A stretch of 64,000 nucleotides of DNA, taken from the NCBI RefSeq assembly GCF_002849695.1, contig NZ_CP018937.1, positions 496,001-560,000 on the forward strand, in the 5' to 3' direction. Every line of letters begins with the position of its first letter. Position 1 is the stretch's first letter. Under the pieces are notes generated by a model. That model searched no databases. It was not told where the DNA came from and saw nothing but the letters and a program-made list of their open reading frames with translations. Positions 35,987-45,221 of this stretch are shown here, one piece after another. A program made the translations under genes and the position numbers. The DNA is from Bacteroides fragilis. Lineage in GTDB: Bacteria > Bacteroidota > Bacteroidia > Bacteroidales > Bacteroidaceae.

Positions 35987-36005
35987 GTTCTACATATTTA
36001 AGTTG

Positions 36006-36947
36006 TTACAGATTCATATCATATCCCAAACGCTTTTCGCCTAAAATGCAGTCGATTTCTCCGACAATTCTATACTTTACATGAATTTTACGGAATGAAA
36101 GTATGAAGAATTCCAAAATAGTGGATACGGTTGCAACAGTATTGGTCAGGTAATGATAATCGTCAACTGATTGCGTTTGCTCAAACTCAATCATGGCTTC
36201 CAGATCATCCTCTTCGCATTCGACCTCTCCGTTCAGTCCCAGGGTTTCCCCCAATATACCTTCACCAATGGGGTGGTATATGGAAGCTGTCATCACATGC
36301 GGAATAAGTTTGAGCTGTATTCTCAGATTCAACACAATGAGGAATATCCGTTCTATTTCCGGCAAATTTTCCTTGTATTTTTCAGCATTGCACAGGAAAA
36401 GAAATAATTTGTACTTCTGGTGAGCAGAAATAGATAATGGGACATTCAGAAGTGTTTCAATGATCGAGTTCAAGTTTTCCCGGGATGCGGAATCTGTGAA
36501 AAAATTCAGATAGCGGCTGTTTATCTTTACATGTTCCTTGAAAAAAGCCGTATCAAATGGGGAAAAGAATGCTACCAATTCCTTTTCTTTGCTTTTATTG
36601 GCGCGTATGGCTTCCACAATCTCCCGGTTGCTCATTCCGGGGGTACTTATAACCAGAGGGTGAAACAGCAATTCCGGCAGTTGATGATATATACTGTTAC
36701 GGGCCAGATGCAATGTGACGATCTCCTTGTATGAATTCAAGGTGGATACATAACGGACAGAGGCACTCAAAATATCTTTCGACTGTGTACGGGTGTTCAT
36801 GCCATGACAGATAACCATGACCTGATCCTGTAAATCCTCTCCCAATATGAATTGTAATTCTTCGAAGAAGATCTCAGCGATATAATTGTTGGCCGGGCTA
36901 CGTTTTAACCGGTTTATTTTCTCTTTTCGAGTTACTGGAGTTCCCAT
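36006..36947 (-). CDS. tssG: T6SS baseplate protein TssG
   Basis: The 313-residue protein sits between clpV and tssN. It is soluble, with mixed helix and strand, and is one member of the TssE/F/G wedge. The Bacteroidota TssG is diverged from the better-known Proteobacterial version. Its assignment rests mainly on position next to ClpV and TssF and on its length. It overlaps the clpV stop by 16 bases. Confidence 0.7.
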   Translation of the reverse strand: MGTPVTRKEKINRLKRSPANNYIAEIFFEELQFILGEDLQDQVMVICHGMNTRTQSKDILSASVRYVSTLNSYKEIVTLHLARNSIYHQLPELLFHPLVISTPGMSNREIVEAIRANKSKEKELVAFFSPFDTAFFKEHVKINSRYLNFFTDSASRENLNSIIETLLNVPLSISAHQKYKLFLFLCNAEKYKENLPEIERIFLIVLNLRIQLKLIPHVMTASIYHPIGEGILGETLGLNGEVECEEDDLEAMIEFEQTQSVDDYHYLTNTVATVSTILEFFILSFRKIHVKYRIVGEIDCILGEKRLGYDMNL

Positions 36948-39373
36948 ACAAGTTCATCGTTTCTACAGTTTACAATAATGTTGTCTCCGGGCTTGATTTG
37001 TTCTGAGACTATAAGCCTTGATATATTCTTTTTAATGTATGTCCGGATAACCCCTGCAATTGGACGCGCTCCGTATTTTGGAGAAAACCCTTTTTGCGAG
37101 AGGTGGCGAAGAGCCTCTTCCGACAATTCCAAAGATATATTTTTCTGTTTTAACAACTGGTTTTGCAGGCGTGAAAAATGTAGCAGGAAAATCTCCTGTG
37201 CAACCTTTTCATCAATGGGTGAAAACGGAACCACTTCCGTTAAACGTCCTAAAAACTCCGGCCTGAAATATTGGGCCATAACTTCAGTCAATTTTGCTGA
37301 ACTCGGCGTATGTCCGGCCTGTATCTGCTCAACAATCCACTGGCTGCCGATATTGGATGTGAAAATAATGATAGAGTTGGAAAAATCTCCTTCCCGGCCC
37401 AGCTTGTCATGTATCTTACCTTCGTCCATCATTTGAAGGAAGACATCATATACACTGGTATGTGCTTTCTCTATTTCATCAAAAAGGACGACAGAATAAG
37501 GCTTTTGTCGGATTTGAGTGACCAAAAGCCCCCCTTCCTCATAACCGACATATCCCGGAGGAGCTCCGTATAATAATGCGGCTGAATGTTCTTCTTTAAA
37601 TTCTGACATATCAAAACGAATCATGGCTGACTCGTCATCAAACAAAAGTTCTGCCAAAGATTTGGTCAATTCTGTTTTTCCGGTTCCTGTAGGGCCTAAA
37701 AAGAAGAATGAACCGATTGGCTTTTTCGGATCGCTCAATCCGCTGCGGGATTCAATAATCGCATCCGATAATGTGGTAATAGCCTTATCCTGTCCTTTGA
37801 CCCTTTCCCGAAGTTTGCTCTCTATTCCCAAGAGCCTGTCTTTTTCTCTTGCCTGAATTTTACCGATGGGGATATTGGTACATTCAGCCACAATTGCCTC
37901 TACTTCTGCCGGAGTCACTTCTTTAATACTGCAAGAGGACAATTCTTCCAATTCGGAAAGTATTTTTTCTATCCATTGGATTTTGACTTTATTGTCATCA
38001 TCGTCATTCCAGACATAAGTATCTGAAAGTTTGGTTGTAAGAACTGCGCCTGCCTTGTTGAAAATCATACGATAAAACATCTGCAAGTCTGAGTTGCTGA
38101 TATTGTCACCCTTTTCTTCCAACAAGTTCTGCAATTCTTTTTGAAAATTCTTGATTGTATTTATCGAATTCTTATTGCACAAGCGTACGGCTGCAGCTGT
38201 TCTGTCCAAGAGGTCAATGGCAGCTGATGGCAAATTTCGTTCTTTGAAATAGCGTTTGGATAGTTGTATTATATTCAGGACACAGTTATCCGCAATGCTG
38301 AGCCCATAATATTCTTCTATTCTATTTTTATGCCGGTAGAGGGAGCATAACAGCGTGGAATGATCCAGTTCTTCTATTTTTATAATATCCAACCGACTTT
38401 CTATGGAGTGTTTTTCTATATGTTTCCGATATGCGTCATTAGTAATCGTAAGTATAAGATTACATGCCCCTTCGCTAATCTGTGCGTTGAGGATATTAAT
38501 CAAAGTGGTCGCCTTTCCTGAAGTTCCATTTTCAAGCAATACCTGCAAATCATCTATTACCAGACCGACACGGTCCAACTGATTCAATTTGTGCATTAAG
38601 GCGACAACCTTTTGTGCTATTTCATTTTCTGAAGAAGTTGCAGCAAGCAGCTTGGCTGTATTCAGCCCCACAATAGAAACCTGCTGCAGCAGTTCATCCT
38701 TATTATGACAGATTTCTTTCACAAAGGCATCTATAAGGGCTGTTTTTCCTATACCGGAATCGCCAACAATCAGAAGCCCCTTGTTTTCGGAACGTTCCAG
38801 ACATTCAAGCATCGTCCTTATCTCTTTATCACGCCCGACTACAATCTCCCCGGCTGTGATAGTTGCTTCAGTTTTCAGATTTTCCGCATAAGGGAAGGAC
38901 GCCAGTATACTGTTTTCCTCTCCTTGATAGGAATAAGCTGGGGTCAAAGCATTGTAAAACTTTAGAATATCCTCTTCGCAAACACCAAGGATTTCGATTT
39001 GCTGGTGGGAATAGATAACTCCCTCACGGGATATTGCGGCAAATATGCATAACGCATCAATGCTGTCGCTACCTAATTTGATTTTGGAGCGTTCAGCTTC
39101 ATCAAAGACCCTGGCCAGATCATCGTCCGGAACAATCTCACTGGAATCACTTTCCGGGGAGGAGTACATTTCCCTACGGGTATCGAACCATTCCATAAGG
39201 TAAGCAACATCCTTTTGCATCGAATGCAAAATATCCGAAAGGCCGGTACTCTCTGTCAGCATGGCCAGGACGAGATGGGGTACACCATAAGTGCTTTGTT
39301 TTTCCTGACGGGCCATACCTTGGGCAACTTTTATGGCGGCAGTCAGACTGGGGCTATAATCACTGTTTATCAT
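36932..39373 (-). CDS. clpV: T6SS sheath-disassembly ATPase ClpV/TssH
   Basis: The 813-residue AAA+ unfoldase recycles contracted TssB/C sheath. It has an N-terminal Clp-N domain, a first AAA module with Walker A GDSGIGKT, a middle coil, and a second AAA module with Walker A GPTGTGKTE, Walker B VLFDEIEKAH and arginine-finger region. The start ATG overlaps the tssF stop (ATGA). It is the central enzyme of the core operon. Confidence 0.93.
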   Translation of the reverse strand: MINSDYSPSLTAAIKVAQGMARQEKQSTYGVPHLVLAMLTESTGLSDILHSMQKDVAYLMEWFDTRREMYSSPESDSSEIVPDDDLARVFDEAERSKIKLGSDSIDALCIFAAISREGVIYSHQQIEILGVCEEDILKFYNALTPAYSYQGEENSILASFPYAENLKTEATITAGEIVVGRDKEIRTMLECLERSENKGLLIVGDSGIGKTALIDAFVKEICHNKDELLQQVSIVGLNTAKLLAATSSENEIAQKVVALMHKLNQLDRVGLVIDDLQVLLENGTSGKATTLINILNAQISEGACNLILTITNDAYRKHIEKHSIESRLDIIKIEELDHSTLLCSLYRHKNRIEEYYGLSIADNCVLNIIQLSKRYFKERNLPSAAIDLLDRTAAAVRLCNKNSINTIKNFQKELQNLLEEKGDNISNSDLQMFYRMIFNKAGAVLTTKLSDTYVWNDDDDNKVKIQWIEKILSELEELSSCSIKEVTPAEVEAIVAECTNIPIGKIQAREKDRLLGIESKLRERVKGQDKAITTLSDAIIESRSGLSDPKKPIGSFFFLGPTGTGKTELTKSLAELLFDDESAMIRFDMSEFKEEHSAALLYGAPPGYVGYEEGGLLVTQIRQKPYSVVLFDEIEKAHTSVYDVFLQMMDEGKIHDKLGREGDFSNSIIIFTSNIGSQWIVEQIQAGHTPSSAKLTEVMAQYFRPEFLGRLTEVVPFSPIDEKVAQEIFLLHFSRLQNQLLKQKNISLELSEEALRHLSQKGFSPKYGARPIAGVIRTYIKKNISRLIVSEQIKPGDNIIVNCRNDELVWELQ

Positions 39374-41142
39374 AGAAATACTATTTTATAAGATGAATTA
39401 CAAACAGAACGTTCTGCCATATCCTTTTCAAGAAAATGGGCCAATACAGATAAGTCCGGTAAGTTTTCTATATCCTGCTTTAATCTGATTTCTATTTGCA
39501 TAACGCGGGCAAATCCTTTCTTTCTCTCCGGCGAAATGGTAACTCCGTCTTTGACTTGTACAGACTCTACATTATTCCCTATTTTATGGTATATGTAATT
39601 TTGAATATCTTGCTTGGAAACAATGCGGTCCCGACTGATAAGACCATATCTGAGACTGTGAATCAAATCGGCATCTTCCGTATGGATCTTTCCTCCTTGT
39701 ACACGTGTCCTAAATACAAGACTTGCCGCATCATACTTTTCCATATTGAACTGTTGGATGAAAGCTCTTTCATCCAGACCGTTAGCCAATGTTCCGGCAG
39801 TTATCCAAAACTTTATTTCTGCGCTTGTAGCATCAGGGTCAGGTACGGTTAATGCGAAGACCCGCTCTCTTTTGTCATTCTTGATTGCCGCTCCGAGATT
39901 TTTTTCCACCTCGTTTAGTTTTGAGAATAAATCTTTAAGGGAGGTAGTGAGCATATCCGGATTCAAAGCGGCAAAAGCATTTCCGTCTTCTTTGATCCGC
40001 TGTAAAACTTGAGTGATAAGATCAGCCGCATTGTCTGAATCAAAACGTTCCAGATCACCGAAATACAAATCAAAAATTCCTGTCGGATTTTCTTCATATT
40101 GTTGCAAACGGTTAATATATTTCTTCCCCTTGTTGTCATAAAGGGAGCGTATGCTTAGAAAATACGAACCTTTAGGACTGGGTAGAGGGATGATACGACC
40201 GTTGCTTGTGAAATTGTGCTGTTTATAAAGCATCCTTCTATTGACAACGGGAAACGTATTCAAGTAAATATCCAAATCCTCAATGCAGGTAGTATTGTTA
40301 AATACTTCTGGTAATTTGATCTTAATCCAGAAGTATTTTCCTTTTGTATCTACATCTTTAATAGGCTCCTTAACTGGAAATAATTGTTCAATCGTTTGAG
40401 GCATTTTGTTCGCTCCAGCCAAGTTTATTTTGAAATAATAGTTGCTATAAAAGCTTTTAATCTCTTCGTAATAATGGGCGTTATTAAATGAATCCGGAAT
40501 ATCAATTCCATGCATTACCGGCAACTCTTTACCTGTGCAGTCATAAAACTGGGCCATTTTCAAAAAAGTCAATAGGAATGCATCATGGGGAACCAGGCAA
40601 AGCGTTATGTCTTGTAGCCCCGCCAATTGCTTTTCCTCTATAGAAACCCCAAGCCATACAACATAGGATTCCACCTGATTTTTCTTAGTTAAAAATTGGG
40701 TGGAATAAGAGTGTTTTTCCGAGTTTATCTTGATGGAATCTCCATAAGCGACTAAACTAATTTCGGCATTGATCAGAGGATAAGAGAAAAGAGGTGTAAA
40801 AAACACCTGAACACTTTCCTTTCCAAAAACAAATTTTTCCGTATAGAAATGATCTTCCGCATCAAGCACACACGATTCTTCCGAGCTGGGATTAACAGAC
40901 ATCAAAGCGTGTGCGGGAATCGGTAGCGACCATTTATTATCGATAAGAATTCGAGACAGCTGATACAATATGCGGGAATCAAGTTTTTTTATATCTTGAT
41001 GAAGACGGGCTGATTCATAGGCAAAAACATCCAATAACAGATCAACTACCGGATCCATATTGCGGGAATCAGTAATGCCCCAGGACTCCATTGCATACTT
41101 TAATATCCGCTCTTTTATTTCGATCAATTTTCTATCTGCCAT
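39370..41142 (-). CDS. tssF: T6SS baseplate protein TssF
   Basis: The 590-residue protein begins with the TssF-like MDPVVDLLLDVFAYESARLHQDIKK at about 27-51, part of the wedge assembly. The length fits the family (about 580-600). It sits between tssE and clpV, 16 bases after the tssE stop, on the minus strand. No membrane segments are present. Confidence 0.85.
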   Translation of the reverse strand: MADRKLIEIKERILKYAMESWGITDSRNMDPVVDLLLDVFAYESARLHQDIKKLDSRILYQLSRILIDNKWSLPIPAHALMSVNPSSEESCVLDAEDHFYTEKFVFGKESVQVFFTPLFSYPLINAEISLVAYGDSIKINSEKHSYSTQFLTKKNQVESYVVWLGVSIEEKQLAGLQDITLCLVPHDAFLLTFLKMAQFYDCTGKELPVMHGIDIPDSFNNAHYYEEIKSFYSNYYFKINLAGANKMPQTIEQLFPVKEPIKDVDTKGKYFWIKIKLPEVFNNTTCIEDLDIYLNTFPVVNRRMLYKQHNFTSNGRIIPLPSPKGSYFLSIRSLYDNKGKKYINRLQQYEENPTGIFDLYFGDLERFDSDNAADLITQVLQRIKEDGNAFAALNPDMLTTSLKDLFSKLNEVEKNLGAAIKNDKRERVFALTVPDPDATSAEIKFWITAGTLANGLDERAFIQQFNMEKYDAASLVFRTRVQGGKIHTEDADLIHSLRYGLISRDRIVSKQDIQNYIYHKIGNNVESVQVKDGVTISPERKKGFARVMQIEIRLKQDIENLPDLSVLAHFLEKDMAERSVCNSSYKIVFL

Positions 41143-41158
41143 AAATACTCCTTATTAA

Positions 41159-41578
41159 TTATTGTGAAAGCGGACTAATATAAACAAGTGTACTGAAATG
41201 GAACGGCTGGTCTGTCAGACCAACTCTACCCGTAACCGTTATCTGGGCTTTACGGCGTATATGCGTATTCCTCTTGTTATCACTGTCTATTTCTGAGAGG
41301 TGAACATCGACTTTGACATCAGTCAGTCGTCTTTCATAAGTAAGGATGGACTCAGTCAGGGATTCCTGAACCTTGGTTTCCCAATCGCTTATTTTCACCA
41401 GCTGGCTGAACTCAAGTTCCCAAATGACAGAGCCATAGTCTTCTTTGCCGACAACTTCTCCATGATGGGAAACTATCAGCAACATTATCTGCTGTGCGAT
41501 AGACTCTTCAAAAGAGCAGCGTTTCAACTTTCCGTTGACAGCAGACTGTAAACTTACTGGTATTTTTAGATAACTCAT
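41159..41578 (-). CDS. tssE: T6SS baseplate protein TssE (gp25-like)
   Basis: The 139-residue protein has the gp25-like core. It is the first gene of the minus-strand core operon. Marks are the conserved GSVIWELEFSQL at about 45-56 and a strand-helix end (QPFHFSTLVYISP). It is divergent from tssB, with about 167 bases between. It nucleates sheath polymerisation at the baseplate. Confidence 0.8.
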   Translation of the reverse strand: MSYLKIPVSLQSAVNGKLKRCSFEESIAQQIMLLIVSHHGEVVGKEDYGSVIWELEFSQLVKISDWETKVQESLTESILTYERRLTDVKVDVHLSEIDSDNKRNTHIRRKAQITVTGRVGLTDQPFHFSTLVYISPLSQ

Positions 41579-41602
41579 ATTCTATTATATTACCCACGTT
41601 TG

Positions 41603-41610
41603 CAAATATA
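41603..41610 (-). promoter_or_regulatory. Possible -7 element of core operon
   Basis: On the minus strand TATATTTG matches TAnnTTTG, about 25 bases upstream of tssE. No good TTTG is found at the proper distance, so this is a weak call. It would drive the whole core operon. Confidence 0.45.
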
Positions 41611-41661
41611 ATGTTTTTGAAATATAACGGCTATATTTTTCATAAATTAATTTCCGCTTCT

Positions 41662-41692
41662 TTTGCTGGATAAAATTTAATTCGTATATTGC
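41662..41692 (+). promoter_or_regulatory. Promoter of tssB-tssC
   Basis: TTTG (41662-41665), a 19-base gap, then TATATTGC (41685-41692) resembles the Bacteroidota -33/-7 pair with one deviation in the -7 box. It stands about 53 bases before the tssB ATG. Confidence 0.6.
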
Positions 41693-41745
41693 GCCCATGA
41701 GAGATAAGCAACATAATTTGTTAACAATTTAAATGATTGAGAACT

Positions 41746-42213
41746 ATGGGACTCTATAATTATGGAATTGGAGGCAACGAAGTAAAAGTGGACGCAAATG
41801 AATCCATTGCTGATATCCCTTCCAACCGAACTTTGATGGTCCAGAAATTAACGGATGAAGCTCCTACTTCTCCTGAGTGTGTTTACGGACTGGAAACAGT
41901 AGAAGATGTGTTTGAACATTTTGAGCCGACTGTGCAATTAGAGCATGTAGATGCCGGAGGTGCCGAAATTAAAGAACTAATGGCTTTCAGGAACCTTGGG
42001 GATTTTGATGCTAAAAAGATTAAGGAGAATAGTGAGTTCTTGAGCGGGCTTGACATCGAGAAAGAACAAAGTGTTAAAATTGCCAGACAGCTGACATCGA
42101 ACAGGGCGCTTCAAAAAGTTATTGAGAATCCTGAAACGAGGAATGCCCTGGCAGAAATTATAGAGAATTCCATTCAAGAAATTCAGGCTGCACAATCCAA
42201 ATCTAAACTTTAA
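41746..42213 (+). CDS. tssB: T6SS contractile sheath small subunit TssB
   Basis: The 155-residue sheath subunit begins MGLYNYGIGGNEVKVDANES. It polymerises with TssC around the Hcp tube. The start at ATG 41746 is chosen over a TTG nine bases upstream. It is 12 bases before tssC, so the two are translationally linked. Its C-terminal part is helical, as expected for the interface with TssC. Confidence 0.85.
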   Translation: MGLYNYGIGGNEVKVDANESIADIPSNRTLMVQKLTDEAPTSPECVYGLETVEDVFEHFEPTVQLEHVDAGGAEIKELMAFRNLGDFDAKKIKENSEFLSGLDIEKEQSVKIARQLTSNRALQKVIENPETRNALAEIIENSIQEIQAAQSKSKL

Positions 42214-42225
42214 AACCATCATCAC

Positions 42226-43605
42226 ATGAAACCGGATAATCAACAACAAAAACAGCAGGCTGTAACGACTTCTCCTCAATCCTCTCAGCAAGGTCAAGTT
42301 GCTTCCGTAGCTGCGATAGACCGTCTTAAAGAATTCGGCGGTTTTTCTTTCTTAGAGAATATTATAGATGGATTCTCCAATTTAAATCCTAACAGAAAAG
42401 CCCGGCGAAATATTTTCTTGACGGATGAACAATGGGCGCTTGAACGAAAGGCCCTTACAAACCGTTTGTCCGTATGGTTGGATTTGTTACGAAACAATGA
42501 TTCTGCCGAGAAAATGCGTGATAAGGCAAAAGAAACAGCTATTCAGGCTGAAGAACTATTGAATAAAAACTTGAAATCCGCTTTGGCGCGTACCCATGAC
42601 CTGGAGAAAGCTTATCGCACCGTAGCTTCATTCTATAAGAATACCGAGAGTGACAAGGTCAAGAACATCACGATTGTCAATGCCAGCATTGAGCAGTTAC
42701 GGGATTTGGATAATACTGTTTTTGCAGACCACATCAGCAAAGAATTGAAGCAAAATTTTGACCGCTTGGATTTACGCCGAAATTATTCTCTTCTGGTTGT
42801 GCCCGGATATTTGGGCTCCAATGCCATTTTGGACAAGTGGTCAAAAATGGCTCATGAAAATAAAGCCTTCTTAATAACGGATTTCCAGGATTTGGAATCT
42901 CCAGATGATGTTGTTGATATATTCTTTAATGCAGATCATACCGGTGGCGATGATTTTAAATCCAACACGGTAATGACTTGTAATTGGCTGTTGGGACGTC
43001 AAAAGGAAGAAGCCGTAGGAGAAGAGGAGAATTTGTATATCCCGCCTTCAGCCGCTTTGGCCGGAAAGATATACAGCACCCGAATGTCACAGGTTGTGGC
43101 CGGAAAAAAATTCGGTGGTCTGAATGAAATCGAAAGTGTACGTTTTGACCTCAAACGCAGCGAGATATCAGAACTGGAACGCATGGGGCTTGTGCCTATG
43201 GTAAACGAATACAGCAAGGTTATGGCATTCTCTGCAAAGACTCTTTTCAATGGAGACAATCTTGGATTGCAAACCTATTCGGTGGTACGTGTTTTTGACT
43301 ATATTACCAAAGTTTTATTTGACTTCCTGAACCGGCGTGCCTTTGAAAATTGGGATACGCGTATCGAAGCCGATTTGCGTTCCCAAATTGTGAAATTCCT
43401 TGATAGCGTAATGGGACCGAATAAGTTGATCGAGCGCTTTAAGGTTGTGAAAATTGAACAACACCCGGAACTGAAAGACTGTGTATTACTGGATATTCAT
43501 ATTACCCCATTCTTCCCGGCCAAGAGTTTTGTAATCCAATTGGCAGGACATAAAGGAGATAGTCCGGAAGAGGCTGTTTGGGAGAGCGAATATAAACAAG
43601 TATAA
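42226..43605 (+). CDS. tssC: T6SS contractile sheath large subunit TssC
   Basis: The 459-residue protein is the larger sheath subunit (DUF5458-type in Bacteroidota). It has a low-complexity, Gln-rich N-terminus and a core containing LVVPGYLGSNAILDKWSKMA, ending with a beta-strand-rich tail (ITPFFPAKSFVIQLAG). It follows tssB directly. A terminator is seen after it. Confidence 0.88.
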   Translation: MKPDNQQQKQQAVTTSPQSSQQGQVASVAAIDRLKEFGGFSFLENIIDGFSNLNPNRKARRNIFLTDEQWALERKALTNRLSVWLDLLRNNDSAEKMRDKAKETAIQAEELLNKNLKSALARTHDLEKAYRTVASFYKNTESDKVKNITIVNASIEQLRDLDNTVFADHISKELKQNFDRLDLRRNYSLLVVPGYLGSNAILDKWSKMAHENKAFLITDFQDLESPDDVVDIFFNADHTGGDDFKSNTVMTCNWLLGRQKEEAVGEEENLYIPPSAALAGKIYSTRMSQVVAGKKFGGLNEIESVRFDLKRSEISELERMGLVPMVNEYSKVMAFSAKTLFNGDNLGLQTYSVVRVFDYITKVLFDFLNRRAFENWDTRIEADLRSQIVKFLDSVMGPNKLIERFKVVKIEQHPELKDCVLLDIHITPFFPAKSFVIQLAGHKGDSPEEAVWESEYKQV

Positions 43606-43623
43606 GTGAAAAAATAACAAAAA

Positions 43624-43667
43624 AGGATTGCAGGTTTGTTGCCACAACATTCCTGCAACCTTTTTTT
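43624..43667 (+). terminator. Intrinsic terminator after tssB-tssC
   Basis: The stem AGGATTGCAGG pairs with CCTGCAACCT (43652-43661) followed by seven T residues. It lies about 20 bases after the tssC stop and before the variable region. Confidence 0.75.
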
Positions 43668-43682
43668 AGGACGATATAAGTT

Positions 43683-44420
43683 ATGGGGATCACATTGCTG
43701 CAATTTAAAACAATGTGTCAGAATCGGCAACGGTACACCGGTTACGTTGAAGGTTTAGGATATGTCTGTTGGCGTCCAAGATATGTTATATATGACAGGC
43801 TGGACATGTCTTACAATAAGCCGTCAGGCTCGGAAAAAGTCGCATTTTATGAACTTGTTATAATTAAAAACGAAGAAAATACCCAAAGTGGATTCTCGCC
43901 ATTAAGAGAAGTAAAGGATATGGCTATAAATGCCCTGTCTGTATATGGTGCTATTAATTCAGTAGAGCAGCTGTCAACCAAGCCGGTGGTTTTAGGACCG
44001 GATTACATTCAAATAAATCGTCAAGGTACGCTTGTACGCAATCGTAATAAGAAATACACAACAAAAGGAAAAATTGCAGGGCGTATCGGAGATAAATTAT
44101 TTGGGATTGGAGTTATTATCGACTTAGCTTTGTGGCAAGCAGGTGAACAGGAATGGTACCAGACGAAAGTTAATATCGGGGTTAATACCGGTATTTTCTT
44201 AATAGGACAAGTTTGTCCTCCTGCCGGGGTTGTGTTAGGTATTTTATGGTTTATTCTTAATGCGGTACATACAGATCCCCGGCCTTCTCCCGGCATCTAT
44301 GAGCAGATACATGGAAGCATTGCACCGGCTGATGCGACTAAAGTTCATAATCCGTATTATGATAATAGAATTATATCACGAAAATATGTTCCTTCGCAAT
44401 ACAATTTCGAACAAAAATAA
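43683..44420 (+). CDS. Candidate T6SS effector (variable region)
   Basis: The 245-residue protein has no known family to me. It has a hydrophobic stretch at about residues 165-195 (VNTGIFLIGQVCPPAGVVLG) with membrane-active character. The N-terminal part is beta-rich and polar (RYTGYVEGLGYVCWRPRYVI). It follows the tssC terminator and overlaps by 35 bases the next gene, a four-helix membrane protein. In GA3 loci the effector-immunity pairs lie in such variable spots. Membrane damage is plausible but inferred. Confidence 0.5.
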   Translation: MGITLLQFKTMCQNRQRYTGYVEGLGYVCWRPRYVIYDRLDMSYNKPSGSEKVAFYELVIIKNEENTQSGFSPLREVKDMAINALSVYGAINSVEQLSTKPVVLGPDYIQINRQGTLVRNRNKKYTTKGKIAGRIGDKLFGIGVIIDLALWQAGEQEWYQTKVNIGVNTGIFLIGQVCPPAGVVLGILWFILNAVHTDPRPSPGIYEQIHGSIAPADATKVHNPYYDNRIISRKYVPSQYNFEQK

Positions 44421-44835
44421 GATATTATTTTGGGATAATATTTTTTTTTGGGTCCGGTCTTATACTCCTAAAGGAGGATATGCACACCGTGCTTACGGAG
44501 TTATTACATTAATTCAATATGTGTATTTGTTATTGATAATCTCCATAGTGGTTAATTGTCTGGATTGGGAAACCGCCTTATGGATATACTCCAATCAAAA
44601 AAATATTATTTTTGCTGTAGGGATAATTTTCCCTTTACTCTTTTTTGCAAACTCGTTAATATATAACGACCACAAGTATCAAAGTTTAGATGATAAGTTC
44701 ATGCAAATAACTTCTGGTAAAAAGAAAAAGCTTAAAAGAACCTTTTTTATTGTTTTGGGCATTACTGCAATAATTGTATTTATAGAAATCAAACTGTTTC
44801 ATCTGTTTGAAGAGAATTTCATACAATATCCTTAA
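44386..44835 (+). CDS. Candidate membrane immunity protein
   Basis: The roughly 149-residue protein begins MFLRNTISNKNKILFWDN and has four hydrophobic segments (ITLIQYVYLLLIISIVVNCL; NIIFAVGIIFPLLFFANSLI; FFIVLGITAIIVFIEIKLF). The start is chosen at 44386 because upstream codons overlap the effector in another frame. Overlap with the candidate effector (44420) and membrane location fit an immunity protein against a membrane-acting toxin. Confidence 0.55.
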   Translation: MFLRNTISNKNKILFWDNIFFWVRSYTPKGGYAHRAYGVITLIQYVYLLLIISIVVNCLDWETALWIYSNQKNIIFAVGIIFPLLFFANSLIYNDHKYQSLDDKFMQITSGKKKKLKRTFFIVLGITAIIVFIEIKLFHLFEENFIQYP

Positions 44836-45221
44836 TGTATATCTGCGAGATTGCGCCTTGCAAGCAATATTTAATATGATGTGGACAAGCCGGGAGCCCT
44901 TACAGGGTGGAAGAACTGGAAGTTTGAGACGGAAAGTCCGGCTACATTTATTTTATTCCACCTAAAATATCATATAATCTTATTTCAATAAGTATCTGTG
45001 TCGCAACTCTTCCTTATCCTGCCTGATTGAGATGGGGCCGCCCGGCTTCCTCCTGCCGAACAAACCAATCCACGCTTCTCTTTTTAAAGAAAGAGCCGGG
45101 CTGAATAATCTCTTAATAAAAAGCCATATGCATGAAGTAGATAATCGAATTTTCATATTGATACGCCTAAATCCCCGTTTTTTTCATTACCTTTGTCTAT
45201 AGACTGATAAAATTAGTAACA
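44836..45221. other. Intergenic region with a -7 element before the ATPase pair
   Basis: About 385 bases hold no clear gene. A short frame (MMWTSREPLQGGRTG and onward, near 44876) is too short to support. A TACCTTTG -7-like element lies just before the ATPase gene (about 45191-45198). A GC-rich stretch near 45030-45110 (with GCCCGGC and GCCGGGC) forms a possible hairpin. Confidence 0.45.
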
